Part shown: piece by piece, positions 33,301 through 47,400 of the stretch
How the letters are laid out: every line of letters begins with the position of its first letter
Position numbering within the stretch: position 1 is the first letter of the stretch
Assembly: GCF_000224145.3 (NCBI RefSeq)
Contig: NC_020174.2
Location: 3,601,026 to 3,665,025, forward strand
Reading direction: 5' to 3'
Length of the DNA: 64,000 bases
From: Ciona intestinalis
Taxonomy: Eukaryota; Chordata; Ascidiacea; Phlebobranchia; Cionidae
The notes under the pieces: model-generated
The model's input: the letters and a program-made list of their open reading frames with translations, nothing else
Told to the model about the DNA's origin: nothing
The model's database searches: none
Program-made: the position numbers and the translations under genes

Positions 33301-33923
33301 AAAATTTTACTTCATATGCCTTTACTTGATACACAACAAGCCAAACAAACTCGCAGCCAGTATTAATCCAGTAACGGATCAAATAGTGGTAGATTCCTCT
33401 TTGTGCGTTTTTCATTGATTAGCCTATTGTCGTCTTATTACAAAGTACGACAATGGTTAGCGCACCGGAAACATCTATAATCAATAAATAAATTAGCATT
33501 GTTTAACAACGTATGTGCTAACCAGCTTAACTATATCTTATGTGCTAACCACAGTAACCTATACAACCACCATTAGCTTATATTAAAATTATATTTGCAT
33601 AAAGTTCGTGTGTAGGAATATGCGATGTGGTAATTTAAATTAGAGCAATTACAGTAAATAGTATATCCCTGTTGTTACAACGTATAGGTTTTAGTTATAA
33701 AACCAGTTCTTTGTAGAGTTAGCGCAGGTTTCGTGCTACTAAGGTCTACTTATAGGCATGACTATACACCCGTAGGCCTATATGTTGTTTTATAAACTAA
33801 TATAACCATACGGGTAGAGCAGTATGAATAACGTACAAGATCCTATTTGACGACAAAATAATTTTAACTCTATTTATTAAACAGAATAAGAAACAACCTT
33901 TGATCTATATAGGAAATCTTAAA

Positions 33924-36282
33924 ATGTTCAATCGTAAAATTGTACTCATTATGGTGTGTATTATTATTTGCTTGACTACTATGAATGTATATATTTTACA
34001 ACTAAAACCACTGGAATCGGCACAAGTTTATCCACTGCCGAGTATGGAACTGCTTTTTAGACACATAAAAGAAGTTTACCCAAAAGATTCTTCGTTTTAT
34101 GGACTTGCGTATCGAAATTTATATGGGCAACCAATTAGTGTTTTGTACAAGAACAAATTACCACAGCAAAACCTTGAAGACTGGAAAGTTTATTTTCCGG
34201 AACTTACGGCTTCTTTAAACAAGTTCAATCAACGAAAGCAGCAGAACGCGAAGTTCAGTTTGAATACTTTTAGTAACTCTAGGGTTGTTATTGTCAATAA
34301 AAAAACAGAATACAAAACTGGGGATGTATTAAAGGCTCGAATTGATGCTTATGATTGGAAAGAAAACAAAGCGTCTTTTGGTGGTGACTGGTTTGTGGCA
34401 AGATTGGTATATGGTAATGTACCGGCACATCCTGATGGCATTGCTGGTGTAATAACAGATCACCAAAATGGTACCTACAGTATTAAAGTACCGCTGTTGA
34501 TTCCGGGCGAAGCACGACTTGAAGTGAAACTCATGATACCGCTTGAAGGAATTGCTGAATACGTAAGATGTACATCGTTGCGAAAGTATATTGGAGTCCA
34601 ATACATCGCCGTCTTTGAAACGGAAGAAAGGACAGAATGCAACGTGGATTTTAGTTTTTCTAAGTAAGTGTTTGTCACAGAAATAAAAAAGAGTAGAACG
34701 CGCAACTTTCCAAAACCGTGATATATTCTTTTTTCTATTCACGTGACCGCCAACTCCGTCCCCATTTCGCTTGGTCTCCATTGTAAAAGATAGGCGCATG
34801 GTAGTTTTAGGCGGTTTTAGCTGTTTATTTCAAAAACTACACCGACTATTCAAGTTTATTAGGCCAGTTTAGTTATTTGGTAGGTTAACGCCTACAGTTT
34901 ATCACTTTTTAGGAAATGAAATTACTTTATAATTTTTATTAAAAACCTTTAAACAAACGGTTTGTTAAATATATATATATATTAGAAAATAGTTGTTTTA
35001 CCCTATTACTTTAAATCAAGTCAAAAAAACGAAGAAAAACTACTTAAAACGCCATCGAATCAATGACAACAATAGTAAACGGAAACAACCCGTAAAAGAG
35101 GGAGAGTGTATCGTGCTCTCTCCTTTGCCGACATTGGAGATGCGCGTTCTACTTTTTTTATTTCTGTGGTGTTTGTGTATTGTGTACAAATGTGTTTGTT
35201 ATCTAATAAGGAGAACTGAATTCAATTTGTATAATTGGTGTACAGACTTCTCCTTTAAGAATAATTAAGAGTTATTCCTTTATTTCAGTTTCACAGACGA
35301 CCAGTTATGCGACTATAGCAACCCACGCAACCAGGAGCCTTGGTTTTGCATTAAACCACCGTCGGGAAAATGCTCCAAAATAACCAATGTTTTTTATCGT
35401 GGTGGGAATTCGGTGTTAGATTTTGGAAAGAAAAGCTGCGATGAACAATTTATTAATAAACTAGGTTGTAGTAACACTATAGAAGGTTCTGGAATACATG
35501 TTACAGTGAAATTGAGTAAACAGTTGCCTGCATTACCTGCATGCAATACTATGTCTATAAATGGTATGGGGCTGCCGAAACCTAACGGATATTTCTTGAA
35601 CGGTGCATGGAAATCAAGATTTTGTGACAACAATCTTAAATCAATTGATCGTGCTAGACCGTGTTTTGAAAACAAGGACATATATTTTCTAGGCGATTCA
35701 ACATCACGACAATATTATTACTGGCTAGCTGCGAGATTACACCTGAAATCGTACGGAAAATCGAACCAGCACGTTTGGCAAGAACCTCAGACATTTGGTA
35801 CAAAAACTTTTCGGTTTTATTACCGAGGTCATGGCCCGCCCTTGCAGAACCCAGGTCCACAAGATACAAGACCTTACGTGACCGATATGTTAGATGAAAT
35901 AACCCCCGGTTCACAAGAAGTGGTGGTTATATTAAACATTGGAATGCACATCACATATTTTGAACCCTCTTTCTTCATTCATCGAATGCGGGGAATCAAG
36001 AAAGCTATGTTACGACTCAACCAACGACGATCCAACGTTCGCTACATATATCGCAGCCATCGAGTAGTCGATGTCGATTACGGCAGAAATTTTGGGTGGT
36101 TGACTTATCGTTATGGGGTTCTTACTCGAGAGATATTTAAGAACGTTAAAAATTTCTTTTATTTTGATGTATGGGATCTGTCTTCTGTTTGGCCGCTTAA
36201 CGGTATACATCCATCGGGAGAATACTTAAATCAGGAGGTAACTTATCTGATCAATTTTATCTGTAACGGAATAAAAACGTAA
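33924..36282 (+). CDS. NXPE family (neurexophilin/PC-esterase domain) type II membrane protein
   Basis: Two exons, 33924-34663 and 35289-36282, join in phase 2, giving 577 aa (human NXPE proteins ~550). The N-terminal hydrophobic segment IVLIMVCIIICLTTMNVYIL is a signal anchor, so the protein is probably Golgi-resident or secreted. Residues ~100-240 are the neurexophilin-like Ig fold (YKTGDVLKARIDAYDWKENK, GGDWFVARLVYG). Cys-rich QEPWFCIKPPSGKC follows. The C-terminal PC-esterase (SGNH-like) part has the GDS block YFLGDSTSRQYYYW, the block LNIGMHITYFEPS, and a final NGIHPSGEYL, where the usual Asp of a D-x-x-H pair reads Asn. The substrate is unknown, with glycan O-acetyl groups the likely type of target for this fold. 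The intron contains a hAT-like MITE. Confidence 0.9.
34676..35168. mobile_element. hAT-like MITE with 8-bp target duplication
   Basis: A 493-bp element in the NXPE intron. The TIRs, ~28 bp, begin CACAGAAATAAAAAAGAGTA on the left and are mirrored by the right end TTTTTTTATTTCTGTG. A perfect 8-bp duplication GTGTTTGT flanks it (34668-34675 and 35169-35176). No transposase is present. The 8-bp TSD suggests hAT (or P-type) mobilisation. Confidence 0.88.
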
Positions 36283-38400
36283 TGCACCTTAAACTAACAC
36301 GTATAGTTCAAAAACACAGATATGTTTTCCGCAAAGGTGTTGAATTGTAATTAAAATGTGTTTAAGTTTTGATTTATATTGTGGTAAAATTTAATTTCAC
36401 TTTAACCCAGTTTATTTTTACAACGTAAAGTCATATAGGAGAATGGGGAATATGGGACACCATTTTATTTTCTTGTCGCATCTGGTAGTAAACAAAGAAC
36501 ATTTAAATATTTACAAAACACACATCCTTGAAACTTTTATAGGCCGTTGGTATCATTGTTTTAAACACGATCAGGGTGTTTGGATAATGTGTTTGGTTAC
36601 ACCTTTCCCCGTCCTACTATATATATTTAACACGTTTTAATAAAAGTAACAGTATACAATGGGTAAACTTTCAATAGTGGTGTTACGTGTAATGTGCAAA
36701 TACAGTATACTTTATCTTATTTGATGTGTTGTGCAACTATAAAAAAAATGAAACGGAAACAGTAGAAAATTTTAGTTTGATACTTTCCAAACGGGATTGA
36801 GTTCGCAATCTGTATGGAAAAATATTTTGCCGTGCGTCATCCCCGACGAGTGCTCTGTACCGTGTACGGGGTTTTTCGCATATATATATTACTAAACAGT
36901 AGTAGAACACTAATACTCAGCTCCTATTAATAAAATATTTGTGCATCGCTAGGTAAAAATCTAACACAGATATTACTGTCTATATGTTTCTAAATAGCGC
37001 TTACACTGATAGGCCAACAAGCCACCGACTGGCCACTTTACAGACTGTTGAACAAGCGCTGGGAATTGAAAGGTGTGAATATGAATAAGATAGAAAATCC
37101 GCTCAGTGATTAACAGGTTCAACCGATGACGAATTAAAAGCACTTCTATTACTTTTGATCAGAGTCTGTATATAAACATATTTATACAGCGACTCTGCTT
37201 TTGATAATAACTTGTTTCATCGTTATTTAAAACACTAATAACGACTTTGCCTTTTAAAAATAAGTCAACTACCTATGGGTACAAAAAACAGTGATCAACA
37301 GTACTGTTCATTTTCCTTTTTTAAACCGTTACTTGCGTGCCTGATTCGTGTCGAAAATACCTACGAGACAGTACCTCTACCGCCACCTAGTGAAGTTTCA
37401 TTCAGCACACATTTGTAAAAGGAAAGCGTCGTGAGAATATGGAGTTGCTAAAGTGTTGAACAATCGTGATTGCATTTTAATTGGTTGTGTACTGATATTT
37501 GCTGGTGTTGTATTAACAATAAAGTTTGGTCAGCTTTGTAACAGCACATTTTTATGTATGTTAAACTGCCAGCCGAGACTGCGTTTTCTAAAACCGCCGC
37601 GAGAATAATAATTTAAAACGTAAAGTGGAGCTGTTTGCTCAAAAAGTATGGTAACCAATGTTATTAGTGTTTGGTATTCAAAATAGTTTTAAAGTTGTGT
37701 TTGACTATTGTAGTGGCTTATGTTGTTTGATGTTTTGGACCCTCACTGGTATTTCTGGAAAACCTATCGTTTAAATGCTTTAATTGAATTAATAAGCTGA
37801 TCTTACTACAATTTCACAAATTATTGGAACATTTGTGCTTGTATAGACATCTGTTCTCCTACCTATTCAATGCATTATATGCTGAGTTAGAATAAATACC
37901 CTTATAAATGATACAATATATTTTGTCCAACATTTTTGGATTTTTAAAAATTCTGCTTACAGGTCATTTAGAATCAATACTGTTGTTTTAAACCTTTTTT
38001 ATAAACTAGTGTAACCCAGTGGAATCTGTCCAAAAAAATTTGTGTGCGCAAAGGCAATATTTACAATCCCGATTATGTGTTACATTTCCACTGTATGCAT
38101 ATTTAGCTAGATATTCAAATTTCGCCTATTTTCTTCACAAAAAAAGGAAAAAATATTTTGTCACAGGCATTTTGAACTTGTGTTGAGTTTGGCAGATTCC
38201 TACTACATAGGCCCAAAATGTGTTTTGAAAATTTTAAACAAGTTTAAACGAACTTCTGCAATTGCTGGTGTGATAGTTCTTGGGTAAATTTAACGTATAT
38301 AAATATATAACTTTGTTTCTAATCAGGTAATTATTGTATGAATAGAAACAATCATATTATGTTATACTAAGTTTTCAATGGCTACATCACTGGGGAGAAA
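36283..38400. other. Intergenic region NXPE to CDK12
   Basis: Contains one MITE copy (36434-36621) and otherwise no supported exon. The CDK12 5' UTR and promoter should lie at its right end. A short block AGGCCAACAAGCCACCGA near 37011 recurs at 40729. Confidence 0.5.
36434..36621 (+). mobile_element. MITE family 1 copy (form A)
   Basis: Full-length but diverged. Left TATAGGAGAATGGGGAATAT, right CCCCGTCCTACTATA, interior GGTAGTAAACAAAGAACATT kept. Confidence 0.8.
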
Positions 38401-38410
38401 ATGCCCCTAA
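38378..38410 (+). other. Upstream ORF overlapping the CDK12 start codon
   Basis: Ten-codon frame ATG GCT ACA ... CCC TAA ([10 protein letters not shown]) in a different frame. It spans the CDK12 ATG at 38401 and stops at 38408-38410. It could repress or tune CDK12 translation if the 5' UTR is contiguous here. Confidence 0.55.
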
Positions 38411-41400
38411 GTCGACACCCAGCCCCTCTTCAGGAATCAAAGTGGGAAAAAAAGCATCAGAATCAAGAAAAAAACATTAAGTCCGTAAAGCCATTGGTTG
38501 CTTACCAGTCGTTTAGTTCATCTTCTGATTCTGACTCAAAGCCACTAAGGAATAAAGTTGAAAAAGTTGTAAAAACAGTGTCGAAATCTGTGAAGTCCGA
38601 TCAGCATAAAAGTTCACAGAGAACAGTTACAATCAAATCAAGCGTTATTCCAACTACAAGCAAACGCGAGGTCAAGGTTAAGGTTGAGTCAAAAGAACAT
38701 AAAAGATCCAAAGATAAGAAAGAGTTTCGTTTTAATTCAAACCACACAAACACATCCAAACAAAGAAAGGAAAAATCTAAGGAGTCGTCAACAAGAAGAA
38801 AATCAAGTTCAAGTAAAAGTACTGCAGATCGCAATTTTTCCGATTTTACCTCTGAAAGTGAAGAAAATTGTGACGCAATGGACCGACGCCCACACCACCC
38901 CTATGATGCAAGGGGATACCCACCAAGAAGTCCGTTTCGAAGGCACAATGATGGCTGGGGGCGATATGACGGACCCCGTTCACCTCCTCATGGCTACCCA
39001 CCCAGATATGTACAACGCCCTGCACTTCCTATTATTCGAAGATCTGTGACCCCTCCTCATTCCCCTCGTTATCACTCTCCACCAAGCAGAAGAGAGGTCT
39101 ACAATGAACCACGATTCATGGACCAAGATCGTAGATTTGACAATCAATCGCCTCACTATGGTCACCCAATGCATTCACCTCGCCAAAAATCCGGGTAATT
39201 TTTAAATCAAAAACCATTTTTTTAAGTCAGTGGTTCCTAAAATTTTTGTATGCTTACCTATAATCAATGTATTAAACGTGACGAATGCGTTGGGTTTTTA
39301 GCAACGAACTGTTTAATGTCTTGTAAAGTACTACAATTGGCACAATTTTTCTGTTCCATCAACCTGATGTGGATTTTGATTGTTAGCTCATTCACCTTCT
39401 AAATACAAGAAATTACAGGGGAAAAATTACCGCAGTTTAAGAATTGCACTTTTAAATAAACAATTCAACAATTTTTGGTAAACATAATTTTTTTTTGTAT
39501 TTTAGCTTCGGCAGTGGCAACCAGGACATTGATATGCGTCCCGAGACTGCTGCTCTAAATCCTCATATAGATATGTTGCATAATACGTCACTCAACTCGA
39601 AACAAAACATCACTGCTCATCCAAGAACAGATGAACGCAAATCAAGAGATAGATTGCCTCAAGGTGAACCAAATTTTTATAATAAACAGTTTTGTTTTAC
39701 TCACTACGATTGGATTAGCAATTTAAATGCTGCTAGCTGCTATACACCTTATGCAGCCTTTTTTATGTAACTGCCAGAAAGTAATTAAATAGGGGCATGT
39801 TAGTACATACTGACAGTATTGCTGAAGTTGGTTTTAATCTACTTTTTATAAAATGCATGTTAAACAGCCTTACTAATGAATTTGTCGTTTAAAAAAAGAT
39901 GAAAACCAAAGAAAATCTGCAGCTCGGGACAGAAGTAGCTCTCGTTCGCACAGCCGAAGCAAGCATAGAAAACATAAAAAACATAAACGAAGCAGGTTTG
40001 CTTAAACTTTTTTGTTTTAATAAAAATGATATAGTACTGTGGGGTAAAATGGGACACCTTTAGCGCATAATATTTTAAACAATTAACAGTGGTTTATGGG
40101 AGTCGTGGGGGTTACAGTCTTATAATTATTTGACTGTTTTTTTGTTTACCACTAAATAGGACAAAAAATAGAATAAATAGGTGTCCCATCTTCCCCCACA
40201 CTACAATTAAAATATCTAATACTGGCCAAATATTTAGTGTTAATGTTAATTTTTTATTGGTATGTTTTAAAAATTCTTAATCAGATCTTCACACCATCGG
40301 CATCATTCCAAACGATCCAGGTCAAAAAGGCATTCAAGGTAAAAACTTACAAATCAACTACTTTGGTACAAGGCTGCATTGATGAATGCACATGCTTTCA
40401 TTTAAATAGTTTTAACAAACAAATTTTTATATTTAAAAAAAAAAATTAACCAACTAATTTTTATTTAAAAAAAAATTTTTTTACCTGACTTTATTTTTTT
40501 AGTTCGAATTCTTCAGCAGAAAGCACGGATAGCAACAACGATGATCAGCATTCTGATAGCTCTCAGACAACCGTAAGTACAAAGTTGCTTTTAGCTATGC
40601 TTTATAAGATGTGATTGGTATTTTTAATTAAGGATGTGCCAAGCCATACCAGAGTTCAAAGTTGTGTGGTGTAAATTTTTTTATAAAGCTTGGCGTTTAG
40701 GTAAAAAAGGTGCATATGCGATTTTTATAGGCCAACAAGCCACCGATTTAGGTAAAAAAGGTGCATACGCGATTTTTATAATACTACTTTTACATTTTGC
40801 AACACTGGGATTAACGAAGTGCGTCATTCAGTCACAGGACTAGTACATTCCTACGTCACAGTCACAGAGCACGTAGTAAAAAAAGGATAGCGCTAGAGAT
40901 CACTGTTTGAGGACGAGTATCTACGCCTATACTGGACCAATTTGAATAAGCAAAATATTTTTGGAATCAATAAAACGGTCGTTTTTTTAATTTACTACAA
41001 AAAATTAAAGTAACGTGGGGTGTGTTTACGCACCTTAATTAGTGATGTTCATGTACGGTACAGTACAGAATGTGTTTTATGCAATTTCAATTATTGGCGC
41101 TTCACTGAACACGAATGATTTCTGATGCATGTTTCTTCTGGATGATGTCATTAGGGCTTGGGCCAGTTTAAAGTTAAAGTATTATACAAACCCGAGTTTT
41201 TAAGAATTCAGGACATTCCTATCATTTACATTTGTCTCTAAACAGAGATCATCGCAAAAGTCGAAAACAGAAGCACTGACTTCAAATCTTATGACGGTGA
41301 AAGACTTGGCAGCTCAACTTAGCGAAAATCGTAAAAAGCTTAAAGAAGGTAATATTCACTTAGCTATTTTGAAGGTGAATGTATTGGAATTTTATTAAAT

Positions 41401-44400
41401 GTCACTTCAGGTTGAACCATTTTGACCAAACTGCTGAAATATTTATTTTATCTTTTGTTCAGAACGGCAACAAAATTAGATTCTATTCCAAACCAAAATA
41501 TTCTGTCTAATTTTTTTAATGCAAATCAGTTTATAATGTGAATTAAAAAATGTTATCCTATTCTAAACAAAAAAAAAGTGTCTGATTACTTAATGCAGAT
41601 TAGTTCGTATTGTGAATTTATGGTTAAAATACTCCTAGTCCTGTAAAATTGCTTGGTTTACATATATGGTCACTTTTAAAATTTAAGATTTGCTAATTTT
41701 GTAACTGTCATTTTTTCCTTAAAGAAGAAGAAAAAAGTCATCGGAAAAGAAAACACAAGCATCATAAACGAAGAAAGGATAAGAAAAGAAAAACAAGTCG
41801 CAAACGAAAAGCTGAAAGCAGCGAGAGTCACAGTGAAGTTGAGAATGAAGTAAGTTGAATAAAAATCAAACGTTTTAATCTGATTTATTTTGTTTGTTAC
41901 ACAAGTGGCATCTAAAATCGCAGTTAAATCATATGCTTGAAACTATTTGGTAATGATTCGGTTGATTATTTTAATCATATTTAAAGGGTAAATGAGCTAC
42001 AAATCAAAATTCACATCAGTTGACGGGACAGAAAAAATGTGCCAATTGTAGTACTTTACAAGACATTGAACAAGTTGTTGCTAAAAGCTAGCGCGTTTGT
42101 CGCATTAAATATAACTGTTGTAATCTCCAATATATAAAACCAGATTTTTATGAAAAATGAAACAATTATTTAGATACATTCTGTTCCACTTCCATCCGAA
42201 GCTACTTTAACGCACAACGAGCAAAATACGAGCATCAACCAACAAGTTCTGGTTACTGTAAGCAGCAACGAGGTCCCTCAAGCACAAGGATAATAATAAT
42301 AACTTTATTTGTCTCTTCAATTAAGGTAAAGAATATTTAAAAATATTTTATTCGAAATGACACGATATAACGATAAAAACAACAGTTGTTAAGGTAATAA
42401 TAATAACTTTATTTGACCCTACGATTACGGTAGCGAAGATTTAAAAGTATTTTATTTAAAAAGACAGAATATAGCGGCAAAACAACAGTTGTTAAAACAC
42501 ACTTACAGTTAAAAACATATTTACATTTAGTTGGAAGAAAATAAGCGTGGTTAAAACACATAAAAAATGTGTGCTCTGTAATATAATATGATGTATGTAT
42601 CAGTTGTTATAAATTTAATTATTAAACCTATGTTGCAGATAATGAATGGAAATCTCCTATCCAAACCCCACCTCTTCCAAACGATTTACTTGCAGTTGCG
42701 ATGGTATTTTGTTTTCTTGTTGTTAGTTACTAGATAGTACCCGGCGCTGTGGCAAAGTGGTTAAGGCACTTAACAGCAATTGCTCCAACCCAGTGGTCAT
42801 TATTAGTTTGTCCAAATTATCAGCCATACATAAAAATTGAAAAAATCCCCCAAAAAATAATCGCCCACAAAGTAACATACATGGTAACTTGTAAGCTGGC
42901 ACGAGGTGCATGAACAGAACACCCGTGTTATAACGACTGTCGTTTCCAGCCACGCAAGGATAAAGTAAGTTACTTACATATTAAACTAATAAAACTTTTT
43001 TAAGGATGCGCACACCAAGGACGTTGACCATCGTGTGGCAATGCAACACGCACAGTCAATCAAGTTTGAAGAAATGGCTTCGAAAGTTAATTCTTCAGGT
43101 AAATATTCACTTAATAGTCATTTTTTGTTAAAGAGTGAGTTAAAATTAAGTTTCTTCATTTTAATGGTTACATATATGCATCTAAATCCTTTTTGTCAAT
43201 TTCTTTCAGTTTGTACTTTTCTCGAATCAAAATGTGTCGTTGCTTAATAAAGAACCATGCTGTTTTTCACTGAATGAAATAACAATATTTAAATGATAAC
43301 GCACATATCTGCATCTAAATCCTTTAGTCTGTTCTTTCAGTTGTATTTTTCTTAAATCAAAATGTGTCCCACTCTTAATTATTACACCGTTTAGTTTTTT
43401 ATAACAAAATAGAGTAAAAGTGTTTAAAAGACAATACATGATGAAAATATTTATATATTTTAAACCACTGTTCACTGTATCAATTAATGATGTTATAATT
43501 AACACACAAATTATCTGCCATTTTTTACAGTGAAAGATGAAATATCGTCAGCGCTCGAATCTTCTGCATTTCCCAACAGATTGGTCGAACCGGATCCTCC
43601 AGCCGACCAATCAGCAACGAGCGATCTACAACCAACCAATGATAAAAAACCGTGAGTAAAAACTTAAAATTATTCAGCTGAAATTACAAAACAAAACGCT
43701 AAGTATTTCTGTATGCATCGTTTTTTAAAAACCTTTTTTTGTATTTCTGGATTCATCCTTTTTAATTTTATATTAAAACCGCATACCAATTAAAAACCAA
43801 AATTTGTACATGGATAGAAATGCTCAAATAGGTCATTTTCTTATACCAGCGTTATAAATTTACATGTTTTTTCTTTTTTTTAAATTTTGGTAGTGCCTTT
43901 AGAATACGTTTGAGCATATTTATGAATATACAAGTTTTGAATTTTCATTGCATTCCTCTTAAAAGTAATAATACCATTAAGAAATATAATTAAAAAGTAT
44001 AGATAGGCTACTTCTTTTATCTTTAGCATTTGGTGGTGCTTTTAGATCATATTTAAGCATATCTATCTTGATACAAGTTTTGATTTTTCGTTTGATGCCC
44101 CCTTTTTTCGGTAATTTGCCCTTTTTTATTAGTGTGTCCTGAAACTAATAATACTTAAGAAATATTTGAAAATTGTCAGAGTAAAAGAAGATGTAGTTCC
44201 AACAAAGAAAGGATTACATGATCTTCCTCTTCCTCCGATCCTTCCATCTTTATCAACAACTGATGATGAACCTGCGCACACACCCCCACACAGCGATAAG
44301 GATCAAGTAAAGAAGAAAAGGCCAAAGTAAGTTTAAAAAACATTTGTGAGTTGAAATTGTTTGCTTGCCAATCACAAAACAGAACACCCAGTATTTTTCG

Positions 44401-47400
44401 ATGTATTATTTTAGATTTATATTGGAGCTTTGGATTTATATTGGAGATTTATATTATATTTATAAGGAGCATACCAACAAAAAATTAGAATTTGTATATA
44501 TATAAAGCTACTAAATGTAGTCTAAAGGGACTACCAAAGTTCAAAAAGGAAAGAAACCACAAAAAATAAACCAAAAATCGTTGTTGCTAAAACAAAACTG
44601 TTTTTTTGGTGACTTTAATGTCAAACATAAAAAATTCCAAATTATCAGACATTCATAATAAAAAAAATCACCCAAAATACCCACTCAGAAAGTAACATAT
44701 ATTGTAACCTGTAAGCTGGCACGAGGTGTATGAAACAGAACACTCGTGTTATAACGACTGTAGTTTACCGGCCGCCTGTCAAGTTACATTTATTCATTTT
44801 TAGAATATGCGGACCAAGAACAAGGGAAGTTGTTCAAACTGAGAATGACTGGGGTTCAATGTGTGTAGATGAATATGCATTCATATCTATCACTGGTGAA
44901 GGAACGTTTGGTCAAGTTTATAAAGCAAGAGATAAACATACGGATGAAATATGTGCGCTTAAAAAGGTTTGTTCAAGAAAATGAAAATTTAAATTTTCAT
45001 TATAACAAAAATGGTCACTTAATGATGGAGTGCAAAGTAATGTGCATATAAATGTGACTAGCAGCGGGCAAATTTGATTTTATTGAGGAGGGTTGCTAAT
45101 CCAGTTTATTCATATCTAAACCACATAGGTAAAGAGTGCATATTTTTGCCATGTTGGCAATTGGCAGATTTTGACTCCCAAAATATCAGTGATTTTACTG
45201 CATAGCTGTTTGCATCGTCGCCTGCAGCCATGCAGGATGTATTTTACAAAATAATACAAACTGATACATTGATTAACTGCTGTATAAGGCATTAAACTGG
45301 AGAATAAAAATTCTGTCTTTTTTGTTGTAACATGACATGGTATTTCTAGCTGTTGACTGAACCTTCACAATGACCAATTTTTTTAGAAGGCCAACTAAAA
45401 ATTCAGTCGTTTTTTTTTACGATTAGTCGGCTGACTAAATTTTTGTGCATTACTTATTATAGAGGTTACTCGGTCAAAAACGACAGACTAAAATTTCGTG
45501 CGACTAAAAAATCAGATGAATTGAGGTGGCGACAAGTTTAGTCGATAGCTGAAAATGTCACCCATAGTTTGCAAAATGGTAGCTTAATTTTTTCTTTATG
45601 AATTTTAGTAAATAACTGGTAATATGCCGCAGGTTCGATTGGACAACGAAAGGGAAGGTTTTCCGATCACTGCTGTTCGGGAAATCAAAATTCTTCGTCA
45701 GTTACAACATCGGAACATTGTTTGTTTAAAAGATGTTTTGACTGACAAGTCAGATGCAACTGACTTCAGGAAGGAAAAAGGTAAAAAACAATATTTTTCT
45801 TAAGATATCATATATTTATGTGTGTAAAAATAATAGGTATACTAATTAAATTACATATAGCTTTTTTTACATTGACAATATTAGTCCGCGCCGTGGCAAA
45901 GTGGTGAGCGCACCTGCCTGTAACCCAAAGGTAATGGGTTCAAGGCCAGATGCTGCCACAATTGTGGGCATTCGTGTTCTCGGGCAAGACACTTAACAGT
46001 CACTTATGGGCTGTCTAAATTATCCGCCATATGTAAAAAACATTATTAAAATGGTATCATAAGCGGGCACGAGGTGCATGAAACAGAACACCCGTGTTTA
46101 ACGACCGTTATTTTCCGGCCATGCGTTGATAAAGTAATATACATCTATAATTGACCAATCTGATCATAGAATGTGCATTCTATCTTGTGTTTGAATACAT
46201 GGACCATGACTTGATGGGGTTGCTGGAATCGGGGATGGTTCATTTTAATGAAAACCACATCAAATCCTTTATGAAGCAGCTACTGGATGGACTTAATCAT
46301 TGTCATAAGAAAGGGTTTCTACACAGGTGTGTACAAGAGCTTGTATTTTAGTCACATCAATTTAAAGCCAATATTATCTAAATAATTTTAAAGACAATAA
46401 TTATAAAAAAAATGTTAAACTAATAATTTCCTTATAAAGTGAACGCCAATAGTTTCTAAATAAATTCAAAGACAACAATTTTAAAAAAATTATAATAATT
46501 TTTAGATAAATTTAAACACAATAATTTTCTAAATAAATTTAAAGACAATAATTTTTAAATAAATTTAAAGGCCATAATTTATAAAAAGATTAAAGACAAA
46601 ATTTAAAAAGAAATTCGAAGTAGTAAAAAATCTCAGTGAATACTAAAGTAACCCATTGGTAATTCTGTTAAACAGAGACATCAAATGTTCAAATATTCTG
46701 TTGAACAATAAAGGAGAAATCAAACTTGCAGATTTTGGATTAGCAAGGTTTTTCAACAAAGATGAACAGTGAGTACCACTTATCATATAACTAGTTAACT
46801 TTGTTATATATAGTTGGATGGGACACGGTTTCATTCCATATCCTTGTTTTTGTTATGTATTGATAAGTGGGACACCGTTTTATTCTATTTTTCCGTCCCA
46901 TTTGGTAGCAAACAAAGAACACTCAAAAAATTATAAAACCGCATCCTCACAACTCCCATACACTGTTGGTAATTGTTTAAAACACGATCAGGATATTTGG
47001 ATATTATGTGCTAAAGGTTTCCTGTTTTTCCCCACCCTACTATATATAATAAAAGTTGTTTGCTGTTCTATTGACAACATTACTTTCAAAGTTTGATTTC
47101 TTTTTTTATCCAATCGTATTTACAGACGTCCGTACACAAATCGTGTGATCACGTTATGGTATCGACCGCCTGAACTTTTACTTGGTGAGGAGATGTACAC
47201 GCCGTCTATTGATATTTGGAGTTGTGGGTAAGTCAAAACCAACGGTTCCCAAACTTTTCTAAAAATTTTCAACTTTTTGCAAATATTTTGATATTTCGCG
47301 GCCCTATAAAAATCAAAGTATGCTATAAAAAAATGCAAAAACCACACCAATGAAAGAGCTTTTTTTGTCTGATCGCAATCATTGCTGTACATTGCGGACC

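Larger units (their letters stand above)
30790..33923. other. Divergent intergenic region UBE2 (-) / NXPE (+)
   Basis: 3.1 kb with no convincing coding exon. It holds the foldback element at 31791-31972, a MITE end array at 32780-32905 and a reverse SINE at 33030-33300. The rest is AT-rich single-copy-looking sequence that should include both promoters. Confidence 0.6.

Noticed and set aside
34329-34799. 156-codon minus-strand frame
   Set aside because: Antisense shadow of NXPE exon 1 extending into the hAT-like MITE.
45888-45960. tRNA gene (Box A and Box B)
   Set aside because: It is the head of a SINE. The same body and tail follow at other copies, and no full cloverleaf is seen.
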